Shown here in pieces: positions 29,030 through 36,920 of a stretch of DNA of 41,679 nt. Position 1 is the first letter of the stretch. Each line of letters opens with the position of its first letter. Made by a program: the position numbers and the translations under genes. The notes under the pieces are model-generated. The model was not told the origin of the DNA and did not search any database. It was given only the letters and a program-made list of their open reading frames with translations. This stretch comes from Janthinobacterium sp. TND4EL3 (GTDB taxonomy: Bacteria; Pseudomonadota; Gammaproteobacteria; Burkholderiales; Burkholderiaceae_D): NCBI RefSeq assembly GCF_900156175.1, contig NZ_FTMV01000027.1:1-41679 (forward strand), given 5' to 3'.

Positions 29030-30025
29030 TCAGCTGACTTTGATCCGGGTGCGAAGCAAGCTCCCTGCCGCATTCGCGGTAAAACGGTTCGCTTCTTCGA
29101 TATAACCTTGCACCGTGCCATCGTGGCGCCAGCCGCCTTGCTTCTTGATGTCGCGGAAGTCCGCGCCGGCGCGGTACGCACTGGTGGCCATTCCGCGCCG
29201 AAGGCTGTGGCTTGAGAGGTCCGGCACATAGTCGAGGCCCGCCAGCACCGCGCACGCCGCCAGGATATCATTGACCGAACCCTCGCCCAGCGCGGCCCCG
29301 GCCACCACGCCCCACTTGCTGATCGGCCGAAACACCGGCCCGGCCTCAATGTCGCCGGCGTTAAGCCATGCACGTAGCGCCGTGGCCGGGCAACACGGTC
29401 CATCGCTAAAGGGAATTGCTCTGATGATCCCTTCGCCCACCTGATCGGTTTTTGAGCGGGGCAGCATGATCTCGATGCCCTCCGGCACCCAGCCGACGTG
29501 CTCAACCTTGATCGCCACCAGCTCGCTCCTGCGCATCCCCCCGAAAAAGCCGATTTGCAACAGCGCGTTGTCGCGCGCGGACTTGAGCGTGCAGGCGCTG
29601 GCCAGCCGCGTCACGATGCGCTCCAGGTCCTCGATCGGCAGCGCCTTGGCCTTCTTCTTCGGGCGGCCGTGCGTACGCGCGATCCCCGTCAAGGTCTTGC
29701 GCACGGTGAGCGTCGACGCTGGATCGTTGAATCCCTGGTGCACATGCCACTGCGACAACGCCGTGAGGCGCAGGGCTAGAGTGCGCGGGTTGAGGACAGT
29801 CGCGTAGGCGAGCAGGTAGCGGATCATCGCGCCTTCGTCCGCCGGCAGCACGCCTCCCCAGGTCAGAAAGTGATTGACGGCAGACCTGTACGCGCGCCGC
29901 GTGTTGTCGGCTGTGGCGGCGGCCAGCACGGCACGGTGCTGGGTCGCCAGTGCTGGCGTAACCCCGATATGGAGGCCTGGCGCCCGGCGCGAATCCGTAT
30001 CGTTGTCGGGTGCGGGGATAGACAT
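29030..30025 (-). CDS. tnpS: TnpS-type tyrosine recombinase (cointegrate resolution)
   Basis: A 331-aa site-specific recombinase. The N-terminal core-binding domain spans about residues 35-125 (ATADNTRRAYRSAVNHFLTW). The catalytic residues are Arg in GGMRRSEL, His-x-x-Arg in SHSLRRGMATSAYR, His/Trp in GGWRHDG and Tyr in VQGYIEE. It is divergent from the coiled-coil tnpT gene, the arrangement found in Tn4651-type transposons, where TnpS and TnpT resolve cointegrates at the site between them. ATG 30023-30025 is chosen because the longer frame lacks an upstream ATG or GTG near its end. Confidence 0.9.
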   Translation of the reverse strand: MSIPAPDNDTDSRRAPGLHIGVTPALATQHRAVLAAATADNTRRAYRSAVNHFLTWGGVLPADEGAMIRYLLAYATVLNPRTLALRLTALSQWHVHQGFNDPASTLTVRKTLTGIARTHGRPKKKAKALPIEDLERIVTRLASACTLKSARDNALLQIGFFGGMRRSELVAIKVEHVGWVPEGIEIMLPRSKTDQVGEGIIRAIPFSDGPCCPATALRAWLNAGDIEAGPVFRPISKWGVVAGAALGEGSVNDILAACAVLAGLDYVPDLSSHSLRRGMATSAYRAGADFRDIKKQGGWRHDGTVQGYIEEANRFTANAAGSLLRTRIKVS

Positions 30026-30209
30026 GGCGGCGTTTCTCAATGTGGGTTAGTAATGGGGATTACGGCACGATAACATGCCGAAGCTCGGCATTGGTATCGA
30101 TAAGATGAATTATCAAGACCTTTAAATACGTTTGAACAAAGAAACTCGATTCGTAATTTGGCGTAATATTACATATTACACACTACGGAACGTTATTTGG
30201 GGAACGATC
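30026..30209. promoter_or_regulatory. Putative rst resolution site and divergent tnpS/tnpT promoters
   Basis: The gap holds ATGCCGA-AGC-TCGGCAT (30075-30091), a perfect 7-bp dyad flanked by outer arms CGATA (30068-30072) and TATCG (30095-30099), as expected for a tyrosine-recombinase crossover core. To the right is the A/T-rich palindrome GTAATATTAC inside a series of GTAAT/ATTAC motifs, probably TnpT-binding sites. The tnpT ATG is preceded by GGGGAAC. Confidence 0.6.
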
Positions 30210-31175
30210 ATGGCACGAGCAGGTATTCTTTACTCCCACGTCGCCAGGGCCGCCACCCAACTGGCCACTGCGGGCAAGAACCCAACTGTCGACTCGGTGC
30301 GAGAGGCCATGGGCGGCACGGGCAGCAAGAGCACGATCGCGCCCATGCTCAAGCAGTGGAAGGCCGAGCACGTGGGGGTGATGGCGGCCACCGGCGTCGG
30401 CCTTCCGGCTGATCTGCTGGAGGCGGTAAAGAGCGTGTATCAGCGCCTTCAGGAGGCCGCGCGCGCCCAGGTCGACCAGCTGCATGCCGAACATCAGGCC
30501 GCGGAACAGGGCGCCAAACGCGCGCAGGATGCATTGCGTGGCGAATTACAGCACTTGGCCATTGAGCGCGATGCGCTTGAAAGGGAGCTGGCCGGTGTCA
30601 AGGCCTCGCTCGTCCGCGATCAGGCTGCAAGGCAAAAGGACGCGGTAGTTATCGCGGCCCTGGAGGCGGAGCGGGACGGTCAGGCCCAGCGTCTGGCTGA
30701 CCGTGCGGCCGAGGTCAGGGAGCTGGCCGAGCAGCTGGCCCAGGCGAGGCGCCAGTTCGAGCACTTTCAAGAAATGACCGCCGAACAGCGGCAAACTGAT
30801 CGGCAGGATTGGGAGGCGCGTACCGGCGCGGTGGAGCGCGATCTGGGCGCGGCCAGGGGAATTTTGCAAGAAAGCCGGGAAGCGCTTGCTGTCGTGCGCG
30901 CCGAGAAAGAAAGTCTGAAGGAGCGCCTGGACAGCGCGACCGCCGCCCGCGACGAGTCTATAGCCATGAACTCGGTGCTTGTCGAGCAGTTGACGGTCTC
31001 GCGCGAGGATGCCAGTGCCCAGCAAATGCAATCAGAACTGACCGCTGCACGGCTTCGCGAAGCGTGGGAAGAAACGGCGCAGGTCCGTGCCAGCGCAAGC
31101 GCGCTTGAGGTGGAAATCGGTAGGCTGCGTGAGCGACTGGAAGCCAGGCTTACGGCAGCGGGGAAGAAGAAGTAA
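30210..31175 (+). CDS. tnpT: TnpT-type coiled-coil DNA-binding accessory protein
   Basis: A 321-aa protein. A KfrA-like N-terminal DNA-binding domain covers residues about 1-75 (SHVARAATQLATAGKNPTVD, REAMGGTGSKSTIAPMLKQW). A long coiled coil follows to the end, rich in Glu, Arg, Ala and Gln, with a basic tail AGKKK. In Tn4651-type elements TnpT binds the resolution site and helps TnpS. Its position, divergence from tnpS and length agree. A longer frame starting at 30132 overlaps the site region and is rejected. Confidence 0.87.
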   Translation: MARAGILYSHVARAATQLATAGKNPTVDSVREAMGGTGSKSTIAPMLKQWKAEHVGVMAATGVGLPADLLEAVKSVYQRLQEAARAQVDQLHAEHQAAEQGAKRAQDALRGELQHLAIERDALERELAGVKASLVRDQAARQKDAVVIAALEAERDGQAQRLADRAAEVRELAEQLAQARRQFEHFQEMTAEQRQTDRQDWEARTGAVERDLGAARGILQESREALAVVRAEKESLKERLDSATAARDESIAMNSVLVEQLTVSREDASAQQMQSELTAARLREAWEETAQVRASASALEVEIGRLRERLEARLTAAGKKK

Positions 31176-31213
31176 CCATCCCGCCCGTGCCGGCAAATTG
31201 GAGGTCAGCGGTG

Positions 31214-31260
31214 ACTCGCCTTGGGCGAGTAGTATGTACTACTGACCCTGAGTAGTATAT
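31214..31260. repeat. Cluster of short palindromes between tnpT and a convergent gene
   Basis: ACTCGCC-TTG-GGCGAGT (31214-31230) is a perfect 7-bp hairpin. It abuts AGTAGTATGTACTACT (31228-31243), a perfect 16-bp palindrome, and a partial repeat TGAGTAGTATA follows. The region separates convergent genes and may be a bidirectional terminator, but it lacks T-runs, so protein binding is also possible. Confidence 0.5.
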
Positions 31261-31261
31261 A

Positions 31262-31603
31262 TCACTCACCCGTAGTGCCGGAATGGCCACGCACAAAAGC
31301 CTCTGCGTGGCCCTGGTCGGCGAACTCGGCGGCATCGTTGGGGTAGTTCTTGCCGTACCGCCGGCCTGTCCAGGTCGTGCCCTTATTCCCGCTGATCAGT
31401 TCGCCTATGTGCTCCCCAGTTGCGTCAGTGACAACAAACATGGGGTTGTCGTGTATCTGTTTCACGTGGACCACCCATTTGACGATATTGCGCGCTTGAA
31501 TAGGGGTGATGGCTCCCCGATCGAGCGCGGCTTGGGTGGCGTCGATGTCGAGCGCGCAGCGCAGCTGCTCCACAAGCTTGCGGTTCCTGCGGGCCAAGGT
31601 CAT
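31262..31603 (-). CDS. Unknown protein, 113 aa
   Basis: A soluble protein starting MTLARRNRKLVEQLRCALDI, with a C-terminal half containing GTTWTGRRYGKNYPNDAAEF. Its ATG overlaps the stop of the upstream gene as ATGA (31600-31603), so the two are translated together. No known motif was recognised. It belongs to the plasmid-like accessory block of the transposon. Confidence 0.6.
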   Translation of the reverse strand: MTLARRNRKLVEQLRCALDIDATQAALDRGAITPIQARNIVKWVVHVKQIHDNPMFVVTDATGEHIGELISGNKGTTWTGRRYGKNYPNDAAEFADQGHAEAFVRGHSGTTGE

Positions 31604-32034
31604 GCCAAATATTCCTGCTCGGTGCGATGCTCGGCCGAGATCCGGCTGGCCAGCTCGCGTGCAGCCAGCCAGTGCTTCACGTCGAGCCCATCAGGGGCGA
31701 CAACGGCCTGAAAAGGTCCATGCGCCCCTTCGCGACTGTACTGAACCTGAACGGCGGCCCACTCCACCGGCGTCAGGAGTCGATAGAGCGCCTGGATGAA
31801 CTCGCACCACTTCAGCCAATAAGGCGTGGGGGCCAATTTGTCCATCGGGAAGCTCTCTGCCGGGAAATGGCGTGTCGATTTATCCGGAAAGAGAAGGTAA
31901 AGCCCGTCACCATCTCCATGACAAGTTGCTCGCCCGGAGGCGTGGTGCTGCGCCACGGCATCTGCGACAGCCCGGCCGGCAAGCATATCGAACTCCGCGC
32001 TGACCGCAAATTTCAATTCTGATGCATCAGACAC
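31600..32034 (-). CDS. Unknown protein, 144 aa
   Basis: A soluble protein starting at GTG (32032-32034) with AGGA seven bases upstream: SDASELKFAVSAEFDMLAGR. The middle carries DGDGLYLLFPDKSTRHFPAE and the end LASRISAEHRTEQEYLA. No membrane segment or catalytic signature is visible. It is coupled to the downstream 113-aa gene. Family not recognised. Confidence 0.6.
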   Translation of the reverse strand: MSDASELKFAVSAEFDMLAGRAVADAVAQHHASGRATCHGDGDGLYLLFPDKSTRHFPAESFPMDKLAPTPYWLKWCEFIQALYRLLTPVEWAAVQVQYSREGAHGPFQAVVAPDGLDVKHWLAARELASRISAEHRTEQEYLA

Positions 32035-32120
32035 AATCTGTCCTCTTGAAGATATCCGTTCTGTATTTTAGCTCTACAGGGCCAATCCTGCGAGTCGATC
32101 AGCCGGAATCCGACGCTCCT

Positions 32121-32312
32121 CTATTTGGTGCCGATGCCGGGGATCGCGAAGTTGCGCTTTTGCTGGCAGCTAAAGCAAACCCATCGCGTCGTTTTGTTGC
32201 GCAGGACATAGCTCCCAGCGTCGCACGGCACCTGGCTTCCATGCGTGCTGCAATAGCGCCGCCCGGTAGTCTTCGCCGCAGCTTCGGTCAATCTCGTCAA
32301 ACTACTCGCCAT
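32121..32312 (-). CDS. Small zinc-ribbon-like protein, 63 aa
   Basis: A short basic protein with a C-x2-H...C...C-x2-C set of possible metal ligands (RRYCSTHGSQVPCDAG, then RWVCFSCQQKRNF). This layout suggests a structural zinc site and possibly nucleic-acid contact. GGGATG upstream could be the ribosome site. It stands alone between the unknown two-gene block and the toxin gene. Confidence 0.5.
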   Translation of the reverse strand: MASSLTRLTEAAAKTTGRRYCSTHGSQVPCDAGSYVLRNKTTRWVCFSCQQKRNFAIPGIGTK

Positions 32313-32348
32313 ACATTCATCCCGGTAAAAGCATGATCGCTGTTGGAC

Positions 32349-32624
32349 CTAACGTTCTTCCCTCGTGTGCCAAAGCCGCAAGACGAAGATTGTAGATTGT
32401 ACGATTTCGTAGCGTAGCTCGTATCTGCCCACCAGAATGCGGCGAACTTCGCGCGGTTCAAACTCTTCGAGCCGTTCTCCAATGCGCGGGTTTGATACCA
32501 GGGTTAGCGCCGCAGCTGTCAACGCCTGAACCGCGCGCCCGGCCGCCGATTTATTCGCCGTCGCCAGGAATTCGTGCAGTCGCGTCAAATCGGACAAAGC
32601 CTTACCGGTCCACAGCAACTCCAT
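32349..32624 (-). CDS. RelE/ParE-family toxin
   Basis: A 91-aa toxin starting MELLWTGKALSDLTRLHEFL. It has the family blocks LVSNPRIGERLEEF and VRRILVGRYELRYEIVQSTI and the basic-aromatic end LRLWHTREER. ParE proteins poison gyrase, while RelE proteins cleave mRNA on ribosomes; the helical start and lack of a clear RelE catalytic set favour ParE. Its ATG overlaps the antitoxin stop as TGATG. It probably stabilises the transposon. Confidence 0.88.
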   Translation of the reverse strand: MELLWTGKALSDLTRLHEFLATANKSAAGRAVQALTAAALTLVSNPRIGERLEEFEPREVRRILVGRYELRYEIVQSTIFVLRLWHTREER

Positions 32625-32899
32625 CAAGCCACCACCGGCGCCGGCAGCGGATTGGCGGTGCCGAGACTGTCGACCCATGCCTGCACGGTCTGGTGGTCGA
32701 TTACTTGGCCAGCATCGACGTCGGCCATCGCCTCGCGCGTGAGCCTGCTGCGTTCCTCTTCCTGGTCGATCCAAGCGCTGAGGGCCTGTTTGACAATCCA
32801 GCCACGCGATCGTTCAAGCCGGCTGGCCAGCTGGTCTACCTTTTCGGCCAGCGGCAGCGGAATGTGCGCCGTCAGCACTTTGGTGTCTGCGTTTGCCAT
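32624..32899 (-). CDS. Ribbon-helix-helix antitoxin (ParD/CopG type)
   Basis: A 91-aa protein with an N-terminal ribbon-helix-helix (TKVLTAHIPLPLAEKVDQLA, SRLERSRGWIVKQALSAWID) and an acidic, flexible C-terminus that should bind the toxin. It autoregulates the pair. Its ATG at 32897-32899 overlaps the stop of the upstream unknown gene as TAATG, and its stop overlaps the toxin start. Confidence 0.88.
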   Translation of the reverse strand: MANADTKVLTAHIPLPLAEKVDQLASRLERSRGWIVKQALSAWIDQEEERSRLTREAMADVDAGQVIDHQTVQAWVDSLGTANPLPAPVVA

Positions 32900-33216
32900 T
32901 ATTCCTCCGATTTCGCAGGTTGATAAGCTTGTGATCCCAGAATGCCTTCCCGGCCCATGGTTGCCTCCATCGCCACGGCCAACTCGGCCACCGCGTCCGG
33001 ATCGCCGAGCATCGCGTGCGTGGTGCAGCCACAGCCGCAAATACCGGCGAACACTGCGCGGATGCCGGCCATTCCCCGCGTGTCCATCTTGTGAATGTCC
33101 GTGATCTCGTTCTCGCAACTATTGCAGACGATCATCGATGGCTTTAACGCCTCAATCTTCTCTCGAGCTTGCTTGGCCCGATCTTCTTGAGTACCACGTT
33201 GTTTAGCTTGTCCCAT
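32899..33216 (-). CDS. Unknown Cys-rich protein leading the toxin-antitoxin operon
   Basis: A 105-aa protein with a basic N-terminus (MGQAKQRGTQEDRAKQAREK) and possible metal ligands in IVCNSCENEITDIHK and GICGCGCTTHAM. Its stop overlaps the antitoxin start, so it belongs to the same transcript. The Cys/His pattern suggests a small zinc-binding protein; the role is unknown. The promoter should lie in 33217-33401, shared with tnpA on the other strand. Confidence 0.6.
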   Translation of the reverse strand: MGQAKQRGTQEDRAKQAREKIEALKPSMIVCNSCENEITDIHKMDTRGMAGIRAVFAGICGCGCTTHAMLGDPDAVAELAVAMEATMGREGILGSQAYQPAKSEE

Positions 33217-33401
33217 TCAGGTTCCTAAGTGAGTTCAGTTTTCCGGTGCACAGAACTGTGTTGGCCATCATGGCATAGCGAAAAATCCGTGTCAATCGTT
33301 CTTAATCAAATTTAATCATACTGATTTTGCCGTCGAAAAGTTGCAAGAATGTATCATAATTATCTACCGAATCTGACAAACCTCCACTGAAGGACGGACC
33401 A
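33217..33401. promoter_or_regulatory. Divergent promoter region of tnpA and the toxin-antitoxin operon
   Basis: An A/T-rich stretch (33295-33375) with TATCATAATTATC, which could hold the tnpA -10, and the small dyad CACAG-AA-CTGTG near 33247-33258. The tnpA ATG is preceded by GAAGGA. No classical resolvase res site with three subsites is evident, in line with the TnpS/TnpT system lying elsewhere. Confidence 0.4.
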
Positions 33402-36365
33402 ATGCCACGTCGCTCACTGCTTTCCGATACCGAACGCGACAGCCTATTGGTTTTGCCGCAGAGTCAGGATGATCTGATTCAGCAATACAGCTTCACGGAT
33501 GCCGACCAGGCCCTGATCCGGCAGCGGCGCGGGGCCGCCAATCGTCTCGGTTTCGCCGTGCAACTGTGCCTGTTGCGCTACCCCGGCTACGCGCTGGCTA
33601 GTGACACCGTTCTCCCGGAGGAGGTGATCACCTGGATCGCCAAGCAGGTACGCAGCGACGCCGGCGCATGGCCGGAATACGGCGAGCGCGAAAAGACCCG
33701 AAACGAGCACCTGCACGAACTGCGCGCCTACTTAGGGTTGTCGGTGTTCGGGCTTCCCGATTTCCGCAAATTGGTGCACAGCTTGGCCGACTTGGCCATG
33801 CAGACAGACAAAGCGATGGTCCTGGCAGCGCATTCCTTGGGAACGCTGCGCCACAAGCGCATCATCCTGCCGGCGTTAAGCGTCATCGAGCGGGCCTGCT
33901 CCGAGGCCGTCACAAGGGCGAACCGACGGATCTACCGGGCATTGATCGACCCGCTGGAGCGCCAGCACAAGCGATCCTTGGACAACCTGCTCAATGTCGC
34001 GCCCGACATGAGCATCACCTGGCTGGTTTGGTTGCGCCAATCGCCGCTCAAGCCAAATTCCCGCTACATGCGCGAACACATCGAACGGCTGAAGGTGTTT
34101 CAGTCGCTGGCCCTGCCGGACGGGCTTGGCCGGCAGATCCACCAGAACCGGCTACTGAAGATGGCGCGTGAGGGCGCGCAGATGACGCCACGCGACCTGG
34201 CCAAGTTCGAGGACGAGCGGCGCTACGCCACGCTCGCCGCGCTGGCCATCGAGGGAATGGCCACCGTGACGGACGAGCTGGTCGACCTGCACGACCGGAT
34301 CATGATAAAGCTCTTCAGCGCTGCCAAGAACAAGCATCAGCAAGACTTCCAGAAACAGGGCAAGGCGATCAACGACAAGGTGCGCCTGTACTCGAAAATC
34401 GGCCGTGCCCTGGTCGAAGCCAAGGAATCCGGGCTGGACCCGTACGCCGCGATCGAGGCGGTATTGCCGTGGACCGACTTCACGCAAAGCGTAGCCGAGG
34501 CCGGCCAGTTGGCGCAGCCCGAATCCTTTGATTACCTCTCCCTGGTCGGCGAGCAGTACAGCACATTGCGGCGCTACACGCCCGAATTCCTGGATGTGCT
34601 CAAGCTGAAGGCGGCGCCGGCCGCGCAAGCGGTCCTGGATGCGATCGACGTGCTGCGCGAGATGAACATGACGGGGGCTCGCAAGGTGCCCGACGATGCG
34701 CCTGTCTCGTTCGTGAAGGCGCGCTGGAAGGCGCTTGTCATTACCGACGACGGGTTGGATCGTCGCTTCTACGAGATCTGCGTGCTGTCGGAGCTGAAGA
34801 ATTCGCTGCGATCCGGCGACATCTGGGTGCAGGGATCGCGCCAGTTCCGCGACTTCGAGGAATACCTGCTGCCGGCGGCGAAATTCGGAGCTATGAAGAC
34901 GGCGCGGGAGCTGCCGATCGGGGTCAGCCCCGACTGCGACCAGTACCTGCATGACCGCCTGCTGCTGCTCGAAGAGCAGCTGGCCAAGGTCAACCGCTTG
35001 GCACTGACCAATGAGCTCCCCGATGCCATCATCACGGAGACAGGGCTGCGTATCAGCCCTCAGGATGCCGTGGTGCCGGACGAGGCACAGGTGCTGATCG
35101 ATCTCACCGGGGGTCTGCTGCCTCGTATCAAGATCACCGAATTGCTGATGGACGTGGACGACTGGACCGGGTTCACGCGCCATTTCGTCCATCTCAAGAG
35201 CGGTGAGCAGGCCAAGGACCGCACGCTGCTGCTGTCCGCTATCCTGGCCGACGCGATCAACCTCGGGCTCACCAAGATGGCGGAATCGAGCCCTGGCGCC
35301 ACCTACGCCAAGCTGTCCTGGCTACAGGCGTGGCACATACGCGATGAGACCTATTCGGCCGGCCTGGCCGATCTCGTGAACGCGCAGTTCAAGCACGCGT
35401 TCGCCGAGAACTGGGGCGACGGCACAACGTCGTCGTCGGACGGCCAGCGCTTCCGCGCCGGTGGCCGGGCGGAGAGCACCGGCCACATCAACCCGAAATA
35501 CGGCGCCGAGCCGGGCAAGCTGTTTTACACCCATATCTCCGACCAGTACGCCCCGTTCAGCACCAGGGTGGTCAACGTCGGCGTGCGCGACTCGACCTAT
35601 GTGCTGGACGGCCTGCTGTACCATGAATCGGACCTGCGCATCGAGGAGCATTACACCGACACCGCCGGCTTCACTGACCACGTGTTCGCGCTAATGCACC
35701 TGCTCGGATTCCGCTTCGCACCGCGCATCCGCGACCTGGGCGACACCAAATTGTACGTGCCGGGCAAGGTGACGGATCATCCGGCGCTGCGGTCGATGAT
35801 CGGCGGCAGCTTGAACATCAAGCACCTGCGCGCGCACTGGGACGACGTGCTTCGCCTGGCCACCTCAATCAAGCATGGCACCGTCACGGCCTCCCTCATG
35901 CTGCGCAAACTTGGCAGCTACCCCCGTCAGAACGGCCTGGCGATCGCGCTGCGCGAACTGGGCCGCATCGAGCGGACGCTGTTCATCCTAGACTGGCTCC
36001 AGAATGTCGAACTGCGCCGGCGCGTGCATGCTGGTCTGAACAAGGGAGAGGCGCGAAATGCGCTGGCCAGGGCTGTCTTCATCCACAGGCTCGGTGAGAT
36101 CCGAGACCGGACGTTCGAGCAGCAGCGGTACCGCGCCAGTGGGCTGAACCTGGTGACGGCTGCCATTGTGCTGTGGAATACGGTCTATCTGGAGCGGGCG
36201 ACGCAGGCGTTGCACGAAAAAGGCAAGCTGTCCAACGCCGACATGTTGCAATTCTTGTCGCCGTTGGGTTGGGAACACATCAATCTGACCGGGGATTATG
36301 TCTGGAGGCAGAGCAAGCAGGTCGATCAGGGAAATTATCGGCCACTGCGGAACTTCAAAGATTGA
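33402..36365 (+). CDS. tnpA: Tn3-family transposase
   Basis: A 987-aa full-length transposase. The N-terminal DNA-binding region (DUF4158) runs from SLLSDTERDSLLVLPQSQDD to about residue 170. The DDE residues are assigned as Asp680 in TSSSDGQRF, Asp753 in HYTDTAGFTDHVF and Glu883 in LNKGEARNALARAVF, with family-like spacing. The C-terminus HINLTGDYVWRQSKQV is typical. The stop is 9 bp from the right terminal repeat. It catalyses replicative transposition of the 23-kb element and appears intact. Confidence 0.97.
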   Translation: MPRRSLLSDTERDSLLVLPQSQDDLIQQYSFTDADQALIRQRRGAANRLGFAVQLCLLRYPGYALASDTVLPEEVITWIAKQVRSDAGAWPEYGEREKTRNEHLHELRAYLGLSVFGLPDFRKLVHSLADLAMQTDKAMVLAAHSLGTLRHKRIILPALSVIERACSEAVTRANRRIYRALIDPLERQHKRSLDNLLNVAPDMSITWLVWLRQSPLKPNSRYMREHIERLKVFQSLALPDGLGRQIHQNRLLKMAREGAQMTPRDLAKFEDERRYATLAALAIEGMATVTDELVDLHDRIMIKLFSAAKNKHQQDFQKQGKAINDKVRLYSKIGRALVEAKESGLDPYAAIEAVLPWTDFTQSVAEAGQLAQPESFDYLSLVGEQYSTLRRYTPEFLDVLKLKAAPAAQAVLDAIDVLREMNMTGARKVPDDAPVSFVKARWKALVITDDGLDRRFYEICVLSELKNSLRSGDIWVQGSRQFRDFEEYLLPAAKFGAMKTARELPIGVSPDCDQYLHDRLLLLEEQLAKVNRLALTNELPDAIITETGLRISPQDAVVPDEAQVLIDLTGGLLPRIKITELLMDVDDWTGFTRHFVHLKSGEQAKDRTLLLSAILADAINLGLTKMAESSPGATYAKLSWLQAWHIRDETYSAGLADLVNAQFKHAFAENWGDGTTSSSDGQRFRAGGRAESTGHINPKYGAEPGKLFYTHISDQYAPFSTRVVNVGVRDSTYVLDGLLYHESDLRIEEHYTDTAGFTDHVFALMHLLGFRFAPRIRDLGDTKLYVPGKVTDHPALRSMIGGSLNIKHLRAHWDDVLRLATSIKHGTVTASLMLRKLGSYPRQNGLAIALRELGRIERTLFILDWLQNVELRRRVHAGLNKGEARNALARAVFIHRLGEIRDRTFEQQRYRASGLNLVTAAIVLWNTVYLERATQALHEKGKLSNADMLQFLSPLGWEHINLTGDYVWRQSKQVDQGNYRPLRNFKD

Positions 36366-36373
36366 TAAAAGGG

Positions 36374-36411
36374 CTTAGCGCCCGATTTTTTCCGTTTTCC
36401 CTATTTGCCCC
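36374..36411 (-). repeat. Right 38-bp end of the inner transposon, with target duplication
   Basis: On the minus strand it reads GGGGCAAATAGGGAAAACGG and ends TCGGGCGCTAAG. It is followed by ATCTT (36412-36416), identical to the five bases before the left end. Confidence 0.93.
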
Positions 36412-36860
36412 ATCTTGAACGGCCGGCCGCCTTTCCGCCCGCGCGCGCGGGCCGAGGCTTGGCCGGCAATCGTGCGCTCCGCGATCAACTCGCGCTCGAA
36501 CTCGGCCAGGGCGGCGAAGATGCCAAAGACCAGCTTGCCGGCGGCGGTCGTGGTGTCGATGGCCGCGCCGTGCCCGGTTAATACCTTCAAGCCGATGCCG
36601 CGCCCAGTCAGGTCGTGCACGGTGTTGATGAGATGTCGCAGGTCGCGTCCGAGCCGATCCAGTTTCCACACGACCAGTGTGTCGCCAGTTCGCAACGCCT
36701 TCAGGCAGCTCGTCAAGCCGGGCCGATCCTCGCGCATGCCGGATGCCTGGTCCTCGTAAAGATGTACTGGATCGACCCCGGCGGCAATCAGCGCGTCGCG
36801 CTGCAAATCGGTAGCCTGGGAGCCGTCCGCCTTCGATACCCGCATGTAGCCTATCAGCAT
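36412..36860 (-). pseudogene. tniR: 5' part of tniR, cut by the 23-kb transposon
   Basis: The minus strand encodes the catalytic part of a serine resolvase: MLIGYMRVSKADGSQATDLQ with the nucleophile Ser, then VVWKLDRLGRDLRHLI and LAEFERELIAERT. The frame then runs into the transposon end and stops after GQIGKTEKIGR. The natural C-terminal HTH is at 13146-13316. The truncated product keeps the catalytic domain but lacks the DNA-binding domain, so cointegrate resolution of the mercury transposon should be lost. Confidence 0.92.
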
Positions 36861-36920
36861 GTCGTACCTGTCACATATACGTTCGATTATGTGACAGTGT
36901 GAGCCAGAAAGTTCTCGCCG

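Larger units (their letters stand above)
13317..36411. mobile_element. 23.1-kb Tn3-family transposon with dab and sensory cargo
   Basis: The 38-bp ends at 13317-13354 and 36374-36411 are inverted copies (36 of 38 identical) flanked by ATCTT on both sides, a perfect 5-bp duplication typical of Tn3-family insertion. It carries tnpA next to its right end, a tnpS/tnpT pair around a palindromic site, a ParDE-type pair, and about 15 kb of cargo (dabBA, LysR, two chemoreceptors, CheW-like, HTH-GAF and EAL proteins). The TnpA plus TnpS/TnpT plan is that of the Tn4651 group. Confidence 0.93.

Noticed and set aside
30132..31175. A longer TnpT starting at 30132
   Set aside because: The extra 26 codons run through the palindromic site region and lack a ribosome site; the ATG at 30210 has one.
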